From NCBI GenBank assembly GCA_014529385.2, contig CM043963.1, positions 98,283,912-98,347,911 of the forward strand: a DNA stretch of 64,000 nucleotides, given 5' to 3'. The stretch comes from Adiantum capillus-veneris (Eukaryota; Streptophyta; Polypodiopsida; Polypodiales; Pteridaceae). The notes beneath the pieces are model-generated. The model saw nothing but the letters and a program-made list of their open reading frames with translations, was not told the DNA's origin and did no database searches. Positions 56,256-64,000 of the stretch are shown piece after piece (position 1 is the first letter of the stretch; every line of letters begins with the position of its first letter). The translations under genes and the position numbers were made by a program.

Positions 56256-57059
56256 ATGGCGGAGGAAGGGAAGCTCAAGATTGAGAAGTTCAACGGCAAA
56301 AACTACCAGCATTGGAAGATGCAGATTGAAGACTATCTCTACCAGAAGGACCTCTATTTGCCACTAGGCGGTCTTGCGAAGAAGCCCGCAACAATGGCAG
56401 ATGAAGCATGGATTGTCCTTGATCGAAAGGCACTGGGAACAATCCGGTTAAGCTTGGCGTCAACGGTGGCCTTCAATGTTTCGGAGATGAAGACCACAGA
56501 GGACATGATGAAGTCACTTGACAACTTCTACGAGAAACCATCGGCATCCAATAAGGTATTTCTTATGAAGCGCTTGTTCAATCTAAAGATGGCAGAGAAT
56601 GGTTCAGTTGCAGAACACCTAAATGACTTTAACACAAACATAAGTCAACTTCGATCAGTGAAAATCAATTTCGATGACGAAGTGCGAGCTCTCCTTATAC
56701 TATCATCTCTACCGGATAGTTAGGACAGCCTTGTGATGGCTGTAAGTAATTCTATCTCTGGCACAAATACTCTTAAGTTTGATGATGTTGTGGGTGTTCT
56801 CCTAAGCGAGGAAATGCGAAGGAGAAGCACAGGAGAATCATCAAGTGCTGCACTATCAGTGGAAACAAGAGGAAGGCTTAAGGAGAGGTTCAAAAACCAA
56901 AAGGGTCGTGATCGCTCAAGGCGGAGCAAGTCACGCACAAAGTCAGTTCTTGAATGTTGGAACTGCGGCAAGAAGGGCCACGTCAAGAAGGATTGCTAGT
57001 CCAAGAAGAAGAAGAAGGAGACAGAGTCTCAAGACAACAAGCCAACATCGGAGGCCAAT
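56256..57059 (+). pseudogene. Gag and nucleocapsid, copia B
   Basis: ATG 56256 (MAEEGKLKIEKFNGKNYQHW) is preferred to the upstream GTG at 56247. Copia gag blocks follow: LYQKDLYLPLGG, KALGTIRLSLASTVAFNV and NKVFLMKRLFNLKMAENGSV. TAG at 56721-56723 replaces Trp in LPDSW. The knuckle CWNCGKKGHVKKDC is canonical and is followed by TAG at 56997-56999, again likely from TGG. Confidence 0.9.
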
Positions 57060-58031
57060 GTGGCAGGTAAAGTAGAGAAAGATGCTCTAATTCTCTCATT
57101 AGACAATGTGTCTAATTCCTGGATAGTAGATTCCGGGGCTTCATTCCATGCGACACCACACAAGCAACATTTCCAAGACTACACCAAAGGTAATTTTGGG
57201 TATGTATACTTGGGAGATGATGAAGCTTGTGAGATTTTCGGCAAAGGTACAGTTTCTGTCAAAATTGCTAACGGAAATGAATGGAAGCTTAAAGATGTTA
57301 GGCATGTTCCTTCTCTTCGCAAAAATTTGATCTCTACAGGACAATTGGACGATGAAGGTCACAACATTGCATTCAGAAACAAACAGTGGAAGATCTCAAA
57401 GGGATCTTTGGTGGTTTCCAAGGGTGAAAAAGTCGGTACAATTTACTTGTGTACTGTTAGCATGCAACCTTCAGCTTGTGCAACAACTACAGAAGTTGAC
57501 AGTGTGGTGTGGCACTACCGACTTGGGCATATGAGTGCCAAAGGAATGCAAATCCTTCAAACAAAGAAGCTTCTACCAGGTTTGAAAGAAGTGGACTTAG
57601 AGTTCTGTGAAGATTCTGTTTATGGTAAACAAAAAAGGGTAAAATTTAAAAAATCAGGAAATGAAAGAAAAAATAAAAAACTTGAGTTGGTTCATTCTGA
57701 TGTTTGGGGTCCTGCAAGTACACCATCATTTGGTGGCTCATTGTACTATGTAACATTCATAGACGATGCGACTAGAAAAACATGGGTTTATGTCATGAAG
57801 AATAAATCCGATGTATTTTCCATATTTCAAAGGTGGAAAGCCTTTGTGGAGAATGAAACAGGTACCAAGGTTAAATGCATCAGATCCGACAATGGAGGCG
57901 AATATTGCAGCCAAGCTTTTGAAAGCTTTTGTGCTAGCAATGGCATTCGGAGGCAAAGGACAACCCCAAGGACACCTCAACAAAATGGGATTTCGGAAAG
58001 GATGAACAGGACAATCATGGAACGAGCATGA
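57060..58031 (+). pseudogene. Protease and integrase N-terminal half, copia B
   Basis: WIVDSGASFHATPH is the copia protease loop. HYRLGHMSAKGMQIL and FCEDSVYGKQ are the integrase zinc module with the last Cys changed to Ser (CEDS for CEDC). The core has HSDVWGPAS (Asp), IRSDNGGEYCSQAF (Asp) and TPQQNGISERMNRT (Glu), all catalytic residues present. TGA at 58029-58031 follows MERA, where CGA (Arg) is expected. Confidence 0.92.
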
Positions 58032-59150
58032 AGCATGCGGCTACATGCAGGCCTACCGCTTGAGCTTTGGGCGGAAGCTGTAAGTATGTCTGTGTACTTA
58101 ATCAATCGGTCACCCTCAACGGCATTGGATGGGGGAGTTCCACAAGAGGCATGGACAGGTAAACCGGTGAATTATGCATTTCTCAAAGTGTTCGGGTGTG
58201 AGGCTTTCATGCACATAGATAGAAGCCTAAGATCAAAGTTAGATGCAAAGTCCAAAAAGTGTTTCTTCATTGGCTATGGAGAAGGAAACTTTGGGTATCT
58301 CCTATGGAATCCTGAAGATGGTAAAATCTTAAGGAGTAGGGATGTAATTTTTAACGAACAAAATATGTACAAAGATTACTTGGAAAGAAAACAAACAAAA
58401 GAAACAGGTGATGAGTACATGGAGCTTGAGGACGGTGAAGACTCAAGGACTGCAAACGGTGACAATGTGCAACAACGTCAACCAAATGAGGAGCCTCAAC
58501 CTATTCCCCGAAGATCTACAAGAGCAAGTAGACCTCCAGAAAGGTTTGTTCCTTCCTTCAACCATCTCTTGATCTCAGATTCTGGAGAGCCGGAATCATA
58601 TGAAGAAGCTATGCAACATGAATCCAAAGAAGAATGGACGAAGAGCATGCAAGTGGAGATGGACTCACTACATCGCAACCAAACATGGGAGTTGGTTGAG
58701 TTGCCTAAAGGTAAGTGGGCACTTCAAAACAAATGGGTGTACAAGCTAAAGGAAGAAGAAGGTGGAAAGAAAAGGTACAAGTCTAGGTTTGTGGTAAAAG
58801 GTTTTTCTCAAAAGAAAGGTATTGACTTCAATGAAATATTTTCTCCTGTTGTAAAAATGAACTCAATTAGGCTTGTCTTAAGCCTTGTGGCTGCTCATGA
58901 TCTAAATCTCGAGCAAATGGATGTAAATACGGAATTCCCCCACGGTGACTTAGAGGAGGAAATCTACATGCTTCAACCAAAGGGGTATGAAGTAAAAGGT
59001 AAGGAGAAAATGGTTTGCAGATTAAAGAAGAGCTTGTATGGTTTAAAGCAAGTATCAAGACAATGGTACTTGAAGTTTGATCGATGGATGTTGGATCATG
59101 GATTCACAAGATGCAACTCGGATCACTGCGTCTACACGGAGAATTGGTGA
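58032..59150 (+). pseudogene. Integrase C-terminal half and RT first part, copia B
   Basis: LPLELWAEAVSMSVYLINRS, FLKVFGCEAFMHIDRSLRSK and KCFFIGYGEGNFGYLLWNPE belong to the integrase C-terminus. KNQ-type linker text is acidic. RT starts with ALQNKWVYKLKEEEGG, SRFVVKGFSQKKGIDFNEIF and LKKSLYGLKQVSRQWYLKFD. TGA at 59148-59150 interrupts just before the catalytic motif. Confidence 0.92.
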
Positions 59151-60140
59151 GATGGGAAATTCATCATCCTAATGTTGTATTCTGATGACATGTTGATTGC
59201 AAGTGCTAACATGCAGGACATCAAAGACCTAAAAGAGGAGCTGTCCAAATCTTTTTCAATGAAAGATTTAGGTGCTGCAAAGAGGATACTTGGTATGAAA
59301 ATATCAAGGGACAGGACGAAGAAGACAATAAAGCTATCTCAAGAAGATTACATCAAGAAGGTACTAGAAAGGTTTGCAATGCAAAATGCAAAACCACTTT
59401 CTACACCTTTGGCTGGTCATTTTAAACTAACGAAGGATATGTGTCCAAAGACACAAGAGGAGATAGCCTATATGTCTAAAGTTCCATATGCTGCAGCGGT
59501 AGGTTCTCTAATGTATGCTATGGTCTGGATAAGGCCAGACATTGCACATGCAGTGGGAGTTGTGAGTAGGTTCATGGACAACCCAGGTAAAGAGCATTGG
59601 CAAGCTGTGAAGTGGATACTTAGGTATCTAAAAGGGACAACAACAAATGCTTTATATTTTGGAGGAACTGATATTTTTCTAGAAGGGTATGCTGATGCAG
59701 ATATGGCAGGTGACAAAGATACTCGAAGGAGCACTACTGGCTATGTGTTCACGGTTGGAGGCACAACAGTAAGCTGGGCTTCAAAGGTGTAGAAAGTGGT
59801 TTCACTTTCTACCACGGAAGCAGAGTATGTAGCAATGACGGAGGCAAGCAAAGAAATTCTGTGGCTTCACAGATTCTTAGAAGAGCTTGGATTCAAACAA
59901 GACAATTGTGTCTTGGACAGTGATAGCCAAAGCGCTATCCATCTTGCGAAGAACTCAGCCTTTCATTCAAGGACAAAGCACATTGAGGTGAGATATCACT
60001 TCATACGCACTCTTTTGGAAGCGGGACAGCTAAAGCTAGGAAAGGTGCATACAAGTGAAAATCTTGCAGACATGTTTACAAAGGTGGTCAACAAGGAGAA
60101 GTTGAGCTTTTGCTCATCTTCAATCAGCATTCAAGGATAA
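59151..60140 (+). pseudogene. RT catalytic part and RNase H, copia B
   Basis: LMLYSDDMLIASAN holds the catalytic YxDD as YSDD (usual YVDD). Then DLGAAKRILGMKISRDRTKK, VGSLMYAMVWIRPDIAHAVG, and RNase H with GYADADMAGDKDTRRSTTGY, STTEAEYVAMTEASKEILWL and DSDSQSAIHLAKNSAFHSRT. TAG at 59790-59792 replaces Gln in SKVQKVV. The C-terminus HTSENLADMFTKVV is the standard copia end. Confidence 0.93.
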
Positions 60141-60189
60141 GAAGCCAGAATGGAAAGCAGTCACAGGTTTGGTTTGGAGATCAGTCTCC

Positions 60190-60200
60190 AAGTGGGAGAT
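60190..60200 (+). promoter_or_regulatory. Polypurine tract of copia B
   Basis: AAGTGGGAGAT directly before TGTTAAG, the classic copia tract. Confidence 0.85.
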
Positions 60201-60956
60201 TGTTAAGTATGGAGCCTGATTTACTCTTGTAATTTTTTGTGGTAAAAGCGCACATTTGTAAGGCCCCCATTATGAGGAGAAGCCATCGTGCGTGAAATAA
60301 ATCACTCACCGGAAACCAAAATTTTCACGGACAAGAATCAAGGGCAACTTTAAAGGCCTCGGGGGCGGAGGCCCCCTGAGACTTTTTTTTCGCCGGAATA
60401 TTATGGCCGGACGGCGGCCGGAAAGTGGTCGGAAAACAACCGGTTGGTTGGCCGGTAGTCAATGGCCGATGGCCGGTGGTCGGAAGTCAATGGCCCGTGG
60501 CCAGTGGCCGAATTCAGAAGCGGACTTGTCTTCTCAAGGGCGGCCACACATGGGCGGATTGGAGGGTCCGATTTGGACTTATTCGCACAAGGGCGGCTAC
60601 ACATGGCTGTCTCTCATAAGAGAGGGCAGCCCTTTTGGCCTATAAAAGGAGGCCATTTCTACACACATTTCATAGTGTGAAGTTGATGCAACAAGGTGAG
60701 TGTGAGGTGGTGCGAGTGAAGCAAGGCGGGAGCTCCATTAAGGGTATAATCCCTTTGTAAACTACTTCTTGTTTTGAAGTACTAAAGCCATTGAGTGGCT
60801 GCTTTCCCGTGGACGTAGCCCACATTGGGTGAACCACGTATATCGTGTGTACTCTCTCTCTCTCTCTCTACTCTATAATCTCGTGTATATAAATCTGTCT
60901 CTCTCCATTAAGTAATCTACTCAATTATCTATTTAGCTACGTCTTATTTCCTAACA
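60201..60956 (+). repeat. 3' LTR of copia B
   Basis: 756 bp partner of 55457-56182, with an extra GGCCG(A/G)TGGCCGGTGGTC-type repeat segment near 60455-60490 and a longer CT run near 60850. Confidence 0.93.
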
Positions 60957-61378
60957 AGGAGATGCAAAGCTGTTCCAGGTAACATCTAAGAGAACTCAGA
61001 CCTTGTATGGTATCATGTGTATCAGTTCCTTTCAAGAGGAGGAATCCCAGACAATTGGACTCAGAATCAGAAGAAAAATCTGATTATTAAGAGTCTGAAG
61101 TTCACTATAATAGGAGGATTGCTTTATAGATTGGGCATAGATGGTGTTCCTCGAAGGTGTGTGCCAATGGAAGGGCGAATGCAAGTTATCTTTGAAGCAC
61201 ACGATGGGGATTTTGGAGGATACTTCTCCATTGATATCACTTATAAGAAGATTTTTCAAGTTGGGTATGGTGGCAAACTCTAATAGTAGCGAATGTCCGA
61301 AGTTTTTGCAAAACTTGTGATATATATCAGAGAATGGACAGACCAACAACAGCTGATATGACTCGTTTACTTGCTATG
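60957..61378 (+). pseudogene. Integrase zinc-module remnant of gypsy relic 3
   Basis: GDAKLFQV text resumes the gypsy frame. Frame 61017-61283 has FTIIGGLLYRLGIDGVPRRC and HDGDFGGYFSIDITYKKIFQ (the H-H half of the zinc module, with the second His position altered to Tyr). Degraded Cys text and RPTTADMTRLLAMR follow. The element then stops; the integrase core is missing. Confidence 0.78.
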
Positions 61379-62318
61379 AGGTGATACTTGCTATGCGTGC
61401 GGGCATTCTTCCTACAAGTCTCCTGCGTGACGACTACCTGCTGTTACACACTCGCCATCGCCAAGCTCTGGGAATTCTTCAATGCAACCAAAATCCTCCT
61501 CGTCAGAAGAATCTATTGGTCCTTATCTGTCCTACCCGACACACCTTGCTGCGGATTTGAATATACAAGTAAGTCTTCTTCCTCTATAGATTTGCAGTCC
61601 TCGCAATGTATGGGTCGAAAGAAAGTGTCAGAGAAGATGCAGGATACAATGGCTGGAAACGCAACAATCACCACTTCTATTAAGGCCTCCCTACAAGCAC
61701 ATAGTGGATTGGAGGGGATGTCGGGTAGGAGGACAAGAGGTGAAGGGTGATAGAGGGGAGATTACAAGCATCCTTCGAAAGTGTTGAGGATTGGGGAGGG
61801 CGCATAGTGGACTGGACGGGATGTCGGCATAGTAGGACGGGGGATAGAGGGGAGACAAAGTGGATGGGGGGCCTTAAATTTAGAACTTTAATTTTTGGCC
61901 TCTGTGTGAAATTTGGCTTAATGTATACGAAGTCGACCTAGTAGGTCTTACACATTTTAAAAAAGAAAGTACAATGAGAATCAGGGAAGATGCGCGTTGG
62001 CAATTAAACAAGAAGTAGATGTGCGCTGGCAATCAAATAGTCAGTAGGGGGTACCCAATCATTTTAACAATTTTATTAAGTAGAATCGGCAAAGATCCCC
62101 ATTGGCAAACATAACTGAAAGAGAAGGGGTGCCGCAGGGCAGGCTTGCAGGCAAATGACGACCGACAGGGGAGGCAAGGAAAACTGGACAAGGCGATGCA
62201 GGATGCGAAGGCTATGAGGGCGTTAGGTGAAATCGGGCCACGATAGCGAGAGGCTGGGTCATATGAGCATTTTTTTTCATTTTGCGGTTTGCTACTAGCA
62301 GCAAGGTCACATTTGTGA
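61379..62318. other. Unassigned DNA with a ~100-bp tandem duplication
   Basis: A segment with GC(A/G)CATAGTGGA(T/C)TGGA(G/C)GGGATGTCGG recurs at about 61697 and 61799. A 120-residue frame (61388-61750) has no recognised motif. No gene supported. Confidence 0.4.
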
Positions 62319-62319
62319 T

Positions 62320-62400
62320 TGATTGGCTATAGGGAGGACATTAGAACTCGTTCTTCTAGTGTTTCTGAGTTCAAATCCTGTGCTCCTTTTTTGAAAGGGT
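62320..62400 (+). repeat. tRNA-like remnant with T-run terminator
   Basis: GAGTTCAAATCCTGTG (B-box-like) is followed by CTCCTTTTTTG, a Pol III terminator-like T6. TGGCTATAGGGAGG upstream is a weak A box. Confidence 0.4.
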
Positions 62401-63400
62401 AGGAATGTCAAGGTGGAAGGTGGGAGGTAGAAATCAGAGGAATCTGGCAATCTAATGAATAAAACGGTGGATCTGCAAGTAGGTAGGGTCTATAATGCGA
62501 ATAGTAGTCTTGCACGTAGCGCAAGGGACAACAAAGCGAGGAATAGGAGATGAGGTGCTGGATGAAGAGCCAAGTGGTAGTTGCAAGGAAGATAAAGCCC
62601 AAGTTTGAAGATGAAGGCTTTTGTAATTTTGGCTGCTAATGTTGACATAAAAAAATTCACGATGAGATTGCATGCCCCCACTGCGTGCATTTCTCGACCT
62701 GCAAGGTGCCTCGTGGAGCTTGGCGATGCTCTAGTCAACTCAGCAAGCATGTTCCACGAAGCCATGGCATGAGATGCGATGCAGCTTGGCATATTGATCT
62801 CTCTGCTCGCCAACGACTGTGCAACCATCTTTGTAGTGACACCTGAGAGATTCGTGATGGGGTGTCGTGAGAGAGTAGAGGCCACAACCCCTAGTGACCT
62901 CTTTCATGAAATTGCATCTCTCCTCTATTCCATACCTTGACAACCACATGTCCTGCTCTCTTTGAGGGAATATCTGCATGCGTAGCTACTCTCCCTAGCG
63001 AACCTGTTGAGTGTAGTATGGCAAGAGAGGGGACGACAGAGCAGGCAGAGGTGGATGCGGTTGCTGCCAATTGGCAGAAGAGGAGTCAGAGGGGAGGGGC
63101 GGGGAAGAGTGTTGTGTAGCAGCATAGGAGTCAGAGGTGACGAGAGAGCAGATGGAGGCAGAGGCAAGGGTGGTTGTTGTCATGTGGCAGCAGAGGGGTC
63201 GGAGGGGGCAAGAGAGGAGTCAAAGGGAGAGACGGTCATCTTTAACCCTTGGAATCTCGTGAAGATTTTTCTTAATACATATGAAATAGAGCAAGTAGTA
63301 GGTGATACACATTCTGGAAAGGAAATGAGGAGGAGAATCTTGGTAGATCTTCTTGAACAGCGTCGAAGATTTTAGTTCATAGTGCCAGTCTGCATGAAAG
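62401..63400. other. Unassigned DNA, purine-rich in part
   Basis: Long frames on both strands (for example 62490-62885 minus and 63007-63375 plus) overlap each other and show no domain. 63040-63235 is GA/GGC-rich with short repeats (GGCAGCAGAGG, GAGGAGTCA). No gene supported. Confidence 0.4.
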
Positions 63401-63401
<1 letters not shown>

Positions 63402-63444
<43 letters not shown>

Positions 63445-63465
63445 GTGCAACTGGTTGTCTGTCTG

Positions 63466-63517
<52 letters not shown>

Positions 63518-63584
63518 GATTGCTATCAGAGAGGTTGTTCGTGTCTCTCTCTTCCCTCTCGACTTGCTATCAGAGAGGTCGTTC

Positions 63585-63633
<49 letters not shown>
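63402..63633 (+). repeat. Three CT microsatellites with duplicated spacer
   Basis: CT tracts at 63402-63441, 63470-63513 and 63584-63633. The spacer TTGCTATCAGAGAGGT(T/C)GTTCGT occurs twice (near 63520 and 63563), showing that tract plus spacer has been duplicated. Confidence 0.93.
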
Positions 63634-63637
<4 letters not shown>

Positions 63638-64000
63638 CAAAGCCTGTTTGCATCTCTCGCACACACGACCTCTGTAGGGGTTGCCTTGTTCGGTAGCATG
63701 AGGGAGGACCCATGGCTATAGTGGGGAGGGTGCAGAGCAGGGCGTCAAAGAGTACTAGGTGCAAGAGGAGGGCGGTTCTGCAGAGATAGGAGGTAGCGTG
63801 CAAGAGGGGGAGAACGTCTCGACGGGGTGCTGTGGAGATGGAATTTTCTTGTTTAATAAATTTCTTTAAAGTGTAGCCAGTAGGAGTAGTATGTAAGTAG
63901 GAGTTCATGTGTAAATAGGACACTAAGGGTAAATTGCTTGATAAGTTGTTTCTAGACAATAAAAGATAAATCTAAATAAACATAGAAGATTTTGAGAAAT
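63634..64000. other. Non-coding stretch to window end
   Basis: No gene seen. Confidence 0.45.

Larger units (their letters stand above)
55457..60956 (+). mobile_element. Ty1/copia retrotransposon B, nearly full length, nested in gypsy relic 3
   Basis: LTRs 55457-56182 and 60201-60956 start TGTTAAGTATGGAGCC and end TTTCCTAACA. The five-base flanks are AGTAG and AGGAG, a target duplication with one difference. A single reading phase runs from ATG 56256 to 60138 and encodes gag, knuckle, protease, integrase, RT and RNase H. It is interrupted only by five in-frame stops and no frameshift. Confidence 0.95.
46167..61378 (+). mobile_element. Ty3/gypsy relic 3, split by two copia insertions
   Basis: Plus-strand domains in gypsy order: gag (46731-48056), CCHC knuckle (48180), protease (48950-49330), RT (49800-50500), RNase H (50600-50937), [copia A 50938-55207], RNase H end (55208-55456), [copia B 55457-60956], integrase zinc module (60957-61378). 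The split halves are mutually consistent: the RNase H phrase FRHYLLG follows copia A, and the DEPV/GDAKLFQV text joins across copia B. The 3' end is cut off after ADMTRLLAMR near 61378. No LTR is identifiable because the 3' partner is missing. Confidence 0.88.

Noticed and set aside
56721..59792. Stop-codon readthrough or RNA editing as a regulated mechanism in copia B
   Set aside because: Five stops spread over all domains fit random deamination of a silenced element better. Editing that repairs stops is known in fern and hornwort organelles, not for nuclear transposons.
62490..62885. 131-residue minus-strand open frame
   Set aside because: It overlaps other frames on both strands with no domain or codon evidence.

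Overview
The window is nuclear DNA of a land plant. It is a gene-poor block made almost entirely of nested, decaying LTR retrotransposons, one MULE-type DNA transposon relic, microsatellites and minisatellites. Plant origin rests on Ty3/gypsy and Ty1/copia families with plant-type primer binding sites (tRNA-Asp and initiator-Met types), a plant-type MULE/SWIM transposase and a plant-like histone H2B pseudogene. The very long GA/CT and CA tracts and an 18.5-kb gypsy element would suit a large, repeat-rich genome such as a fern or other seed-free plant, but the species is not determinable from the sequence. I see no intact cellular gene.

Layout. (1) 1-6004, minus strand: a broken gypsy element (gag, zinc knuckles, protease, start of RT) that runs off the left edge. 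(2) 6493-24983, plus strand: a giant gypsy element of about 18.5 kb with paired ~906-bp LTRs, a tRNA-Asp-type PBS and a polypurine tract. In order it holds an unknown gag N-domain, gag, protease, RT, RNase H, an integrase with two zinc modules in tandem, a second protease-like domain, a basic W/P/K-rich region, a 2.3-kb non-coding stretch and a large 3' reading frame (20672-24038). A palindrome-centred repeat (CGATCGCGATCG) recurs in its leader, its 3' non-coding stretch and its LTRs. (3) 24984-46100: repeats. These include four tandem 63-bp hairpins, a 451-bp near-perfect inverted repeat, an H2B pseudogene, a complete 1,984-bp non-autonomous LTR element with a perfect CTTAC target duplication (30898-32881), a Ulp1-like protease fragment, a 1.5-kb hierarchical degenerate satellite, a MULE relic (40073-43250, minus) and several tRNA-like Pol III box remnants. 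(4) 46166-61378: a third gypsy element split by two copia insertions, 50938-55207 inside its RNase H and 55457-60956 between RNase H and integrase. (5) 61379-64000: unassigned DNA ending in CT microsatellites.

How the parts relate. Within each element the genes form one gag-pol transcription unit driven by the 5' LTR. The order of insertion in 46-61 kb is readable: the gypsy came first, then both copias. Decay is dominated by G:C to A:T changes. The five stops in the second copia, the stops in the giant element's 3' reading frame, the two PBS mismatches and the six differences in the aligned left part of the short element's LTRs all fit this, as expected for methylated, silenced transposons. 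ORF boundaries quoted for relics are domain extents, not claimed translation products.
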